64,000 nt of DNA from Mycobacterium sp. 1100029.7 (GTDB lineage Bacteria > Actinomycetota > Actinomycetes > Mycobacteriales > Mycobacteriaceae). Positions within the stretch are counted from its first letter, which is position 1. Every line of letters starts with the position of its first letter. Positions 44,735 to 52,794 of this stretch are shown here, piece by piece. The notes under the pieces were generated by a model. It did not search any database, was not told the origin of the DNA, and saw nothing but the letters and a program-made list of their open reading frames with translations. The stretch spans positions 62,001-126,000 of the forward strand of contig NZ_LZSC01000038.1 in NCBI RefSeq assembly GCF_001665235.1, given 5' to 3'. The position numbers were made by a program, and so were the translations under genes.

Positions 44735-45529
44735 TCATGCCGAGGCTTCGGCTTCGGCTCGCACCCGTTGCTTCTGCTCGCCGATGACCTGCTGCAGATA
44801 GTCAGCCTTGGCGCAGCCGTAGTATGCCGCGAATTGCAATGCCACTTCGTCCATTTCGTCGAACGAGATGTCGCCGCTTTTCAGCGCCGCATACACATGG
44901 GACATGATGGGAACTTCGGTGTCCTGAAACCCAACACAGGCCACGGTGATCAGCCGCCGCTCCTTGATGCCGAGCCCGGGGCGCAGCCACATCTCACCGA
45001 AGACGAAATTGAGAATGCCCGCGCCCGTGTACGGGTTGTCGCGCGGCGGCGTGAACGGCATGCAGTTGACGTCCTTGAAGCAGCTTTCGCCGCCCCGCAG
45101 GCGTTGCTCCGGATCGTTGGCGGTGACCAGCGGCAACAGCTGTGGGGCCGGCGCGGGCTCCTCGCCGCGCTCGGCCATGATGGCGAACCACTGCTGATCG
45201 ACGACGATGTTGAAGCGCGATGCCTTGGGCCACCCCGCGTAGACGGCGAAATGCAACACGGTTTCTCGCATCTCGTCGATCGTGATGTCGCCGCTTTTCA
45301 GCGCCGCGTACACGTGCTGCTCCAGGGGCTCAACCGCATCGGCGGCGGCGACGCAGGCCAGCGTCACGAATCGGCGATCACGACGACTCAGAGTCGGCCG
45401 CGACCACACCTCGGCGAAGACGAAGTCGAGCAACCCGTACGCGGTCGCCGGGCTCGGATCGTGCGGCGGGTCGACGGTCATCACCTCGGCATACTGGCGC
45501 ATGCCCCGCTCTCGACGCGTCCTGTCCAT
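44735..45529 (-). CDS. tandem carboxymuconolactone-decarboxylase (CMD)-like protein
   Basis: The 264-residue protein holds two copies of the CMD/AhpD fold: GLLDFVFAEVWSRPTLSRRDRRFVTLACVAA...EQHVYAALKSGDITIDEMRETVLHFAVYAG, and GILNFVFGEMWLRPGLGIKERRLITVACVGF...SHVYAALKSGDISFDEMDEVALQFAAYYG. The AhpD-type CxxC pair is absent; the CMD catalytic role is uncertain. ATG 45529 is chosen because TAGGAG, overlapping the upstream stop, lies five bases away. It is in one operon with two SDRs and the molybdoenzyme, suggesting breakdown of a cyclic or unsaturated compound. Confidence 0.85.
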   Translation of the reverse strand: MDRTRRERGMRQYAEVMTVDPPHDPSPATAYGLLDFVFAEVWSRPTLSRRDRRFVTLACVAAADAVEPLEQHVYAALKSGDITIDEMRETVLHFAVYAGWPKASRFNIVVDQQWFAIMAERGEEPAPAPQLLPLVTANDPEQRLRGGESCFKDVNCMPFTPPRDNPYTGAGILNFVFGEMWLRPGLGIKERRLITVACVGFQDTEVPIMSHVYAALKSGDISFDEMDEVALQFAAYYGCAKADYLQQVIGEQKQRVRAEAEASA

Positions 45530-45537
45530 CGGCACTC

Positions 45538-46347
45538 CTACCTGATCGTCACGCCGGCGTCGACTTTGAATTCGAGCCCGGTGACGTAACGCGATTCGTC
45601 CGACACCAGGAAGAGCACGGCATTGCTCACATCGGATGCCTCGATGAGCGGTGCCGGCAGCGCGTTGAGGAAGATCGGCACCAGGTCGGGTCGGGACTCG
45701 ATCTGTGCATGCATGGACGGCGGCGCCATCCCGGTCGCCACGCCGGTGGGATGGACAGAGTTCACCCGAATGTTCTGCGCGGCAAGCTCATTGGCCAGGG
45801 CCAAGGTCATCCCCACAATGCCGTGCTTGGAGGCCGTATACGGCACATGCAGTGGAGTGCCCTTGATACCGGCCGAGGAACTGATATTGACCAGGCTGCC
45901 GCCACGCTCGAGCAGATGCGGAATGGCGGCGGCGCAGGTATTCCACACGCCGATCAGGTTGACGTCGGTCACCAGCCGCCACTGCTCGGCCGTCGTCGCG
46001 TCCCAGGTCCCGGTGGTGAGGATTCCGGCGTTCGCGACGGCCGCGTCGAGGCCACCGAGCTGTGAAACCGCGTCGTTGGCAACGGAATTCATGGCCTCGC
46101 CGTCGCGGACGTCGGCCACATAGGTCAACGCCGTGCGGTGATGCGCGCGGACCAGTCGCGCGGTTTCCTGCAGATCTTCGCTCGTCGCCAACGGGTAATC
46201 CAGCCCGTCCAGGGGCGCGCAGATATCGACCAGCACCAGGTCGGCGCCCTCTTCGGCCAGCCGCACCGCGTGGCTTCGGCCCATGCCCCGCGCGGCACCG
46301 GTGATCAGGACGCGTTTGCCGGCCGCCCGCCCGTTTTGCGTGTTCAC
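45538..46347 (-). CDS. mycofactocin-type short-chain dehydrogenase (SDR A)
   Basis: The 269-residue SDR has VLITGAARGMGRSHAVRLAEEGADLVLVDICAPLDGLDYPLATSEDLQETARLV. The stretch after VDIC is the insertion typical of mycofactocin-coupled SDRs, which keep NAD bound and pass electrons to mycofactocin. NAGI and the catalytic YTASK are present. Start GTG 46347 overlaps the upstream SDR stop by four bases. It would oxidise an alcohol whose product feeds the other enzymes of the operon; the alcohol is unknown. Confidence 0.87.
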   Translation of the reverse strand: MNTQNGRAAGKRVLITGAARGMGRSHAVRLAEEGADLVLVDICAPLDGLDYPLATSEDLQETARLVRAHHRTALTYVADVRDGEAMNSVANDAVSQLGGLDAAVANAGILTTGTWDATTAEQWRLVTDVNLIGVWNTCAAAIPHLLERGGSLVNISSSAGIKGTPLHVPYTASKHGIVGMTLALANELAAQNIRVNSVHPTGVATGMAPPSMHAQIESRPDLVPIFLNALPAPLIEASDVSNAVLFLVSDESRYVTGLEFKVDAGVTIR

Positions 46348-47174
46348 AGTTTGTTGCAGAAGCCGGCGTCGACGGGGAAGGTCACGCCCGTGACGTACTT
46401 GCCTTCGTCGGAGACCAGAAAGGCGATGGCGGCGCTGATGTCTTCGGGCTCGAGCATGCCCACCGGCAACGGGTTCTGCAGATGTGGTCCACCCCCCGGA
46501 TAGTTCTCGAGGAACTCGGTCATCGCGGGGTTGACCGCCATCATGGTGTTGACCGCAGTCGGGTGCACGGTGTTGACCCGAATGTTCGCCGGCGCAAGCG
46601 CATTGGCCAGGGTGCGCATCAGTCCGACGATGCCGTGCTTGGATGCCGCGTAGCCGAGGCCGCCCCCCTGCGCACCGCCGAATCCCCGTAGTCCGGCCGT
46701 GGAACTGGTGAACACGATCGATCCGCCCCGATTACCGGCCAGCAGATGCGGAACCGCGGCCCAGGCGACGTGATACGAGCCGTCGAGATTGACGCCGACG
46801 GCAGCACGCCACTGCTCCAGCTCTTCGGCGATCGTCAACTCGCGGAACGCCACCGGGGCGATACCGGCGTTGGCCAGCACGATGTCCAGGCGGCCGAAAT
46901 GCTCGACCCCGGCGTCCATCGCCGACTTGACCTGATCAAAGTCACGGACGTCGGCGACCGTGCCGACCATCTTGCCGCCGGCCTCTTCGACGAGGGCGAT
47001 CGTCTCGTCGAGCTCACCCCGAGACGCCATCGCGTAGTGATTCGCCGGAATGTCCGCGCAGATGTCGATGCCGATGATGTCGGCGCCCTCACGCGCCAGC
47101 CGGATCGCGTGGCTGCGCCCCTGGCCGCGCGCGACCCCGGAGATGAAGGCGACTTTGCCGTCCAACTTGCCCAC
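46344..47174 (-). CDS. mycofactocin-type short-chain dehydrogenase (SDR B)
   Basis: The 276-residue SDR shows AFISGVARGQGRSHAIRLAREGADIIGIDICADIPANHYAMASRGELDETIALV, again with the insertion following the ID-I-C motif. NAGIAPV and the catalytic YAASK are present. GTG 47174 has AAGGAGG about five bases upstream. It is the first gene of the operon SDR B - SDR A - CMD - molybdoenzyme, divergent from a TetR gene, with two operators between. Two different SDRs suggest two successive alcohol oxidations. Confidence 0.87.
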   Translation of the reverse strand: MGKLDGKVAFISGVARGQGRSHAIRLAREGADIIGIDICADIPANHYAMASRGELDETIALVEEAGGKMVGTVADVRDFDQVKSAMDAGVEHFGRLDIVLANAGIAPVAFRELTIAEELEQWRAAVGVNLDGSYHVAWAAVPHLLAGNRGGSIVFTSSTAGLRGFGGAQGGGLGYAASKHGIVGLMRTLANALAPANIRVNTVHPTAVNTMMAVNPAMTEFLENYPGGGPHLQNPLPVGMLEPEDISAAIAFLVSDEGKYVTGVTFPVDAGFCNKL

Positions 47175-47216
47175 GTTTCCTCCTTCGGATCACGGCGTCA
47201 GTGCAGTTCAGTTCCC

Positions 47217-47256
47217 GGTAACCCGGTTACTGGACTGTCACAGTAACATGGTTACC
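47217..47256. promoter_or_regulatory. twin inverted operators between SDR operon and tetR
   Basis: The motif CAGTAAC-NN-GGTTACC occurs on the plus strand at 47241-47256 (overlapping the tetR ATG) and inverted at 47217-47232. Each copy contains the dyad GTAAC-N3-GTTAC. The copies lie eight bases apart, between the divergent starts at 47174 and 47248, so one regulator could control both directions. KstR-type TetR sites have comparable size. Confidence 0.72.
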
Positions 47257-47838
47257 GTGGGCGACGACAGAGGCTCGGAGACGGTCGATCCGATCATCGG
47301 GATCGTGGTCGAGTTACTCGACACCGAGGGCTATGAAGCCGTCCAGCTCCGCGAAATCGCGCGGCGCGCGCGGGTGTCGCTCGCGACGATCTACAAGCGC
47401 TACGGCACTCGGGACGAGCTGATCGTCGCCGCACTCGAATGGTGGATGGACACCAACCGATACGCGAAGCTACCGGAGCCGGAGGCGGCCAGTGCCTCCG
47501 GTGAATCGCTGTACTCGGGCCTCATGCACGTGCTGCGCACCATCTTCGAGCCGTGGGAGCAGCACCCGCAGATGCTGAAATCCTATTTTCGCGCCCGATC
47601 GGGACCCGGTGGTGAACGGCTTATCGAACGCGGCGTGGATGCCGTCGTCCCGGTTGCCAAAGCGGTTCTGGCACAGGTGGATACAAGCTTCGCCGACGAC
47701 CTCGAGTTGATTCTCACCGGCGTGGTCTACGGCTTCCTCGGCCGGTTCACCCAGGGCGAGATCGGCGTCACCGAGATCGTTCCCGGGCTGGAGCGAGCGG
47801 TGTTCTGGTTGACCACCGCCTACGAAAAGGTCGGGTGA
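47248..47838 (+). CDS. TetR-family regulator, KstR-like, divergent from mycofactocin-SDR operon
   Basis: The 196-residue protein has a helix-turn-helix LREIARRARVSLATIYKRYGTRDELIVAALEWWMDTN, closely resembling the KstR-type recognition helix (SLATIYKRF). The C-terminal domain is helical and probably binds a CoA- or lipid-type effector. The ATG is 73 bases from the divergent SDR gene, and one operator overlaps the start. It probably represses itself and the operon until the substrate arrives. The effector is unknown. Confidence 0.88.
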   Translation: MVTVGDDRGSETVDPIIGIVVELLDTEGYEAVQLREIARRARVSLATIYKRYGTRDELIVAALEWWMDTNRYAKLPEPEAASASGESLYSGLMHVLRTIFEPWEQHPQMLKSYFRARSGPGGERLIERGVDAVVPVAKAVLAQVDTSFADDLELILTGVVYGFLGRFTQGEIGVTEIVPGLERAVFWLTTAYEKVG

Positions 47839-47848
47839 AGGCCAAGCC

Positions 47849-49171
47849 CTAGAACCAGGGGCCGGGGTAGTGGCCGCCCTGGTCTTGCACCATGACGATT
47901 TCCTTGCACTCCCCGCCCGCAGTGGTTTCACCGCGACAGACCAGCGTCCAACCCGAGATGCGCTCGAAGGGCCGGATGTTCCAATTCGTCGCTACCGGAT
48001 CGGGATTCGGCAGCGCGAGCACCGCGAACGTTTGGCCGGTGTTCGTGATGTAGAGGTGGTCCTCGAAGAACGCCATCTTGGCGATCGGCATCTTCTTGGC
48101 GTCGTCTCGATTCTTCAGCAGATCCCAGTGCTGGGTGCGCAGGTTCCACACCCCGAACCCGAACTGCGAATCAGCCGAGTCCCGGCCATCGATGTACAGC
48201 TTTCCGTCCGACAGACTCGCGGTTAGGCCACCACCGGAGATGCGGTCGGCGTCACCGACTTTGATCAGGTTTTTGGCGTTCAAGTCGAAGAAAAGCGTCG
48301 AGACGACGGTGGGGGAGTCGCGATGGGTGATCTTCACCAATTTGTCGGGGCCGTCGGATAATTCGGCATCCACCGTCACGACATCGTTGTCCTGATAGAT
48401 CACTTCACCCGACGGGCGGCGCAGCTCGGCGCCGGATGCCTTGTCGCCTTGAGTGTTCCGCTGAAAGGCCAGTACGTCGGGCCAGACATGGCCCGGTTCC
48501 GGGTCGTTCCACGCCGCGGACAAATCCGTGACCGCGAGCATCACGGTCCGCGGTGGCGACGCGGTGCCATGTCCGTCGGTGAACGCGTTGAGCAAGGCCG
48601 CCCCGGAGGTCGTTGCACCCAGGCGCCACTGTTTGGGGTCGGTCAGTTTCAGGTCCGGAGTCGGCGGTTGCAGTTCCTTGGTCAAAGCGGGCTGGCCCGT
48701 TGTGAAGTCGACGGCGTAGGCGGTGGTTTTGTGGACCTCGGGGGCGGGGGCCTGCGCGGGTTTGTCGGTGGCGACCACGTAGATGACCTTCAGGTTTTCC
48801 GCGGTGCCCGAGAGTGCGCAGATGGCCCCGGTGAGGTTCTCGCCGGGGGGGAGTGCGGGCAGGGCCGGTGCCACGTACTGGCCCGTTTTCGGGTCGAAGA
48901 TCTTCGGGCGAATGTCGTCGAGCGCGGTTTTCCCGGGTGCGAATTGGTCGGGACATCCGAAGTACGCGGTGCCGCCGTAGCTTTTCCAGTCCTTCTCCAG
49001 CGGGCCGGTGATCGGCGGCGGTGGTGGAGCGGAACTGGTGGTCCTCGAGGTGGTCGTCGAGGTCGTCGTTGTCGCTGCCGGGGGAGACGCGGTCTCCGAA
49101 CAGGAGGCCATCGCCAGACACACGGCCGGCCCGATCAGGGCAAGCCGGTACCGCCGTCCGAACGCACGCAT
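47849..49171 (-). CDS. secreted lipoprotein of unknown function
   Basis: The 440-residue protein begins MRAFGRRYRLALIGPAVCLAMASCSE, a signal peptide with a lipobox-like MASC (Cys24), so it is probably a surface lipoprotein. A Thr/Ser-rich linker (TTTTSTTTSRTTSS) and a Pro run lead to a large domain with repeated beta-strand-like segments and Cys pairs. I do not recognise the domain; a beta-propeller is possible. Start ATG 49171, chosen over an upstream frame extension to 49261 that lacks a signal. It is convergent with the tetR gene. Confidence 0.72.
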   Translation of the reverse strand: MRAFGRRYRLALIGPAVCLAMASCSETASPPAATTTTSTTTSRTTSSAPPPPPITGPLEKDWKSYGGTAYFGCPDQFAPGKTALDDIRPKIFDPKTGQYVAPALPALPPGENLTGAICALSGTAENLKVIYVVATDKPAQAPAPEVHKTTAYAVDFTTGQPALTKELQPPTPDLKLTDPKQWRLGATTSGAALLNAFTDGHGTASPPRTVMLAVTDLSAAWNDPEPGHVWPDVLAFQRNTQGDKASGAELRRPSGEVIYQDNDVVTVDAELSDGPDKLVKITHRDSPTVVSTLFFDLNAKNLIKVGDADRISGGGLTASLSDGKLYIDGRDSADSQFGFGVWNLRTQHWDLLKNRDDAKKMPIAKMAFFEDHLYITNTGQTFAVLALPNPDPVATNWNIRPFERISGWTLVCRGETTAGGECKEIVMVQDQGGHYPGPWF

Positions 49172-49247
49172 CAGAGAGCCCCCGTTAACTTCGTGTAACC
49201 AACGAGGGTAAAGCGGGCCGGGTGCGATCGCGACTCGTGGGGGCCGA

Positions 49248-50483
49248 CTACCGCTGGACATCGAACTCGATGGGCAGGCTCGTCGGCCCGCTCAAACTGA
49301 CCATCGGTTTCCACGGTGCCGGCCCGGCGACACGCGGATTCACCAGTCGCCGGGACAAGACGGTGAGCGCTTCCGCGAGCTCGCGACGGGCCAAATTGGC
49401 GCCCAGGCAGTAGTGCACGCCACCGCCGAAGGTGAGGATCGGCGGGGCGCCCCGGCGGGTGATGTCGACGCGATGGGGGTCTTTATACACATCTGGATCA
49501 CGGTTGGCCGCAGCGGTGTTCACCAACACCATGGTGCCCGCGGGGAAAACGTAACCGTCGACTTCGGCGTCCTCGATCACCAGCCGCAGCGTGCCGGACG
49601 CGATCGGTGAATGCCGCATGGTTTCCTCGACCGCGTGCATGGCCAGGTCGGGATTGTCCTTGAGCAGTTGCCACTGCTCGGGGTGCTCGCAGAGCACCTG
49701 CACCGACGCGCCCACCTGGTTGCGGGTGGTGTCGGTGCCCGCCAACAGCAGGCCACCGGCGAGCATGCGCAGTTCGGCGGCATTGAGCCGATCGCCGTCG
49801 TCCTCAGCGCGGATCAGGTCGGAGAGCAGGTCGTCGGTCAGGCTGTGCCGGCGGCGGGCGACCATCCCGTCGACGTAGTCGTCGAGCTCACCCCACGCCC
49901 GCATCACCCCCGGCTCGAGCTCGCGGATGTCGACGTCGAAGCTGAATGCCTTGAAGATCTCGTCGGCCCACCGCGAAAACTGTTGCCAGTCCTCGCGTGG
50001 CGCACCGAGCAGCGCGCAGATGATCGGCACGGGATAGGGCCGGGCGATGTCGGTGACGACGTCGCACCGTCCCGCTTCGACAACCGCGTCGACGAGTTCG
50101 TTCATCAGCCCGGCCATCGTGTCGTGCAGGCGCAGCGTCGCTTTGGGGGTGAACGCCTTGGACGTCAGACTGCGCAACCGATGGTGTGCGTCGCCTTCCA
50201 GGCATAGCAAGCTGTTGACTACCTTGTCCCACAATGGGCCCGAGGTGATGCCGTGAACCAGCAAGTTGATACCGGGCGGGATCTGGGACCGGGTGTCACG
50301 AAGAACGCTGCGCACCAAGGGATAAGACAGCACTTCGGGTCCATACGGCCCGATCGCTATCGGCGCCTGTCGCAGCGCCTCCTGAAGGCGCGGATAGACC
50401 TCGTCCGCAGTTTCCCCGGGGTCGTAGCTCAGCGCCGGCAGCCCGGCGTCGAAAACGTTGGCGGGAGCGGTACCGACGGCCAT
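49248..50483 (-). CDS. cytochrome P450 (A)
   Basis: The 411-residue P450 has the I-helix motif AGTDTT, the K-helix ExxR in VEETMRHSP and the haem-binding FGGGVHYCLG with Cys359. It needs ferredoxin and reductase partners, not encoded nearby. ATG 50483 has AAGGAG about five bases upstream. The CYP family cannot be assigned by eye. It lies 110 bp from another P450 on the same strand, followed upstream by an SDR, so all three may act on one substrate. Confidence 0.92.
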   Translation of the reverse strand: MAVGTAPANVFDAGLPALSYDPGETADEVYPRLQEALRQAPIAIGPYGPEVLSYPLVRSVLRDTRSQIPPGINLLVHGITSGPLWDKVVNSLLCLEGDAHHRLRSLTSKAFTPKATLRLHDTMAGLMNELVDAVVEAGRCDVVTDIARPYPVPIICALLGAPREDWQQFSRWADEIFKAFSFDVDIRELEPGVMRAWGELDDYVDGMVARRRHSLTDDLLSDLIRAEDDGDRLNAAELRMLAGGLLLAGTDTTRNQVGASVQVLCEHPEQWQLLKDNPDLAMHAVEETMRHSPIASGTLRLVIEDAEVDGYVFPAGTMVLVNTAAANRDPDVYKDPHRVDITRRGAPPILTFGGGVHYCLGANLARRELAEALTVLSRRLVNPRVAGPAPWKPMVSLSGPTSLPIEFDVQR

Positions 50484-50593
50484 GGCGGTCTCCTTAGCCC
50501 GGAATCCGCAGTGCGCGACGCCGCGGACAACTTTCGGACAATGTATGGCCAGTGGTGGTGACTGTCAACGACCTGCGGAGATGCGGTGGCGGG

Positions 50594-51859
50594 TCAGTCT
50601 GTGAACGGGCAGGCGCTGTGGTAGTCCACCGGCCAGTGCTTGATGCCGTTGATGAACGGTGACCGCAACCGCTGCGGATCGCCCGCCGACCTCAGATCGG
50701 GCATGTGGTCGGCGATCGCATTGAACATGATGTCGATGGTCATGCGGGCCAAGTTGGCGCCGATACAGTAATGCGCTCCGGTACCGCCGAATCCGAGGTG
50801 CGGGTTGGGGCTGCGCAACACGTTGAAGGCGTACGGGTCGTCGAAGACCTCTTCATCAAAATTGGCTGAGCGGTAGAACATCACCACCCGCTGACCCTGC
50901 TTGATCTCGACTCCGCCCAGCTCGACGTCGGTCAGCGCGGTGCGCTGGAACGCGGTGATCGGCGTGGCCCACCGGATGATCTCGTCGGCCGCGGTCTTGG
51001 GCCGCTGCTGTTTGAACAGCTCCCACTGGTCGGGATGATCGGTGAAGGCCATCATGCCCTGGGTGATCGAATTGCGGGTGGTCTCGTTGCCGGCGATGCC
51101 GAGCGTGACGACGAACATGCCGAACTCCGCCTCGGACAGCCCGTCGCCGTCGACATCGGCCTGCACCAGGGAGGTGACGATGTCGTCGCCCGGATCCTGA
51201 GCTTTACGGGCCGCCAATTGCATTGCATACCACATCAATTCGACCGCCGATGTGAGCGCGTCGTACTCGGCGAACTCCGGGTCGTCGCTGCCGATCATCT
51301 TGTTGGACCAGTCGAAGAGCTTGCCCCGGTCCTCGGGTGGCACCCCGAGCAGGCCGGCGATGGCCTGCAGTGGCAACTCGCACGCCACCTGAAGGACGAA
51401 GTCGCCCGAGCCCTCCTGCGCGGCGTGCTGCGCGATCTGCCGGGCGCGCTCGCTGAGGTCGGCGCGCAATTGCTCGACGGCCCGCGGGGTGAAACCGCGG
51501 GCGACGATCTTGCGCAGCCGGCTGTGTTCGGGATCGTCCATCATGATCATCGACGTGCGACCGGCTTCGATCTGCCCTTGCGCCTGGTCTTCCCGGTAGC
51601 GCGGCACGATGGATTTGGTCGCCGACGAGAAGACGTCGCTGCGCAGCGAGACCTCGCGAATGTCACGGTGTTTGGTCACCACCCAGTACCCGCCGTCACC
51701 GAAACCGCCCTGATCCAGCGGCTGCTCATTCCACCAAACCGGTGCCGCGCGGCGCAGTTCCGCCAACTCCTGCACCGGTAACCGGTGGGCGTAGATGTCG
51801 GGATCGGTGAAGTCGAACCCCGGCGGGAGGTTCGGAGCGGCGATGGCGGTGCTCCTCAA
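50594..51859 (-). CDS. cytochrome P450 (B), CYP125/CYP142-like
   Basis: The 421-residue P450 has GIAGNETTRNSI (I helix), DEIIRWATPITAF (ExxR) and LGFGGTGAHYCIGANLARMTIDIMFNAIADHMPDL with Cys365. The N-terminal PPGFDFTDPDIYAHRLP and GGFGDGGYWVVTKHRDI stretches resemble the mycobacterial steroid/branched-lipid P450 group (CYP124/125/142). The start codon at 51859 reads TTG; no ATG or GTG lies nearby, and no clear Shine-Dalgarno. The substrate is likely a sterol- or lipid-like molecule, by similarity only. Confidence 0.9.
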   Translation of the reverse strand: MRSTAIAAPNLPPGFDFTDPDIYAHRLPVQELAELRRAAPVWWNEQPLDQGGFGDGGYWVVTKHRDIREVSLRSDVFSSATKSIVPRYREDQAQGQIEAGRTSMIMMDDPEHSRLRKIVARGFTPRAVEQLRADLSERARQIAQHAAQEGSGDFVLQVACELPLQAIAGLLGVPPEDRGKLFDWSNKMIGSDDPEFAEYDALTSAVELMWYAMQLAARKAQDPGDDIVTSLVQADVDGDGLSEAEFGMFVVTLGIAGNETTRNSITQGMMAFTDHPDQWELFKQQRPKTAADEIIRWATPITAFQRTALTDVELGGVEIKQGQRVVMFYRSANFDEEVFDDPYAFNVLRSPNPHLGFGGTGAHYCIGANLARMTIDIMFNAIADHMPDLRSAGDPQRLRSPFINGIKHWPVDYHSACPFTD

Positions 51860-51928
51860 GGGCGGCGGGTGGTGAGGAAATGCTAGCGCTTAGCCGCCCC
51901 TGGGCATACACCTGCGGCGAAATGTCGG

Positions 51929-52693
51929 CTATTTGCCATGCGGGTCGCTGGCGTTGAGCGCCGCAATCACCTTGTCCTGGTCGCCGCGGGCCTCGCCGTA
52001 CCGCAAGAACTTCACCCGCTCGACCTGAATCTCGTTGCGGTCGGGTTCGTTCTCCAGCAGCTGCATCACCTCGTCGAGAAAGTCGTCGAGCGGCATCGCG
52101 GCGTCGTTATCCCGTTGGCCCGGCATCAAATCGGTTTGCACCGACGGCGGCTCGAGTTCTTTGACCTCGACGCTCGAATCGGCCAACTGCAGACGCAGCG
52201 ACTCACTGAGCATGTGGATGGCGGCCTTCGACGCGTTGTAGCTCGGCGTCGCGCGCAGCGGGGCGAAGGCCAGGCCGGACGACACGGTGATCAGGGTGGC
52301 CGCGGGTTGTTGCTGCAGGTGTTCGACAAACGCCGCGATGAGGCGGATCGGCCCGAGCACGTTGGTGATGATGGTCGACTCGGCGGTGTCGAGGAAGGTG
52401 TCGGGGCGATGCCAGTCCTCGAGCTTCATGATGCCGGCCATCGCGATCACGACGTTGAGGTCGGGGTGACGCGCCAGCACACCGGCGGCGGCGGTGCGGA
52501 TACTCGCGGGATCGGCCGTATCGATTTGCACGGTGTCCAGGCCGGGATGCTCCGTGGCAATCTTGTCGAGCAGCTCGGTGCGCCGGCCACCGACGATGAC
52601 GGTGTTGCCCTTCGCCTGCAGCCGCAATGCCAGGGCCAGACCGATACCGCTGGTCGAGCCGGGGATGAAGATGGTGTTGCCGGTGATCCGCAT
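51929..52693 (-). CDS. DltE-like short-chain dehydrogenase
   Basis: The 254-residue SDR has NTIFIPGSTSGIGLALALRLQAKGNTVIVGGRR with an Arg-Arg pair favouring NADP(H), VIAMAGI, the Ser-rich TLITVSSGLAFAPLRATPSYNASKAAIHMLSESLR with Tyr/Lys. This is the layout of DltE-like oxidoreductases of unknown substrate. ATG 52693 has GAGGAAAGG upstream. It is upstream of the two P450 genes on the same strand and may process their product. Confidence 0.86.
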   Translation of the reverse strand: MRITGNTIFIPGSTSGIGLALALRLQAKGNTVIVGGRRTELLDKIATEHPGLDTVQIDTADPASIRTAAAGVLARHPDLNVVIAMAGIMKLEDWHRPDTFLDTAESTIITNVLGPIRLIAAFVEHLQQQPAATLITVSSGLAFAPLRATPSYNASKAAIHMLSESLRLQLADSSVEVKELEPPSVQTDLMPGQRDNDAAMPLDDFLDEVMQLLENEPDRNEIQVERVKFLRYGEARGDQDKVIAALNASDPHGK

Positions 52694-52794
52694 GCGCGCG
52701 CCTTTCCTCTGGTAGCTAGAGCTTGCCAATCCGGCGGGCGCAACGCGAGCCCCGGCAACGGCAAGATTCCGAACCGGAGGATGTCCGGTTGACC

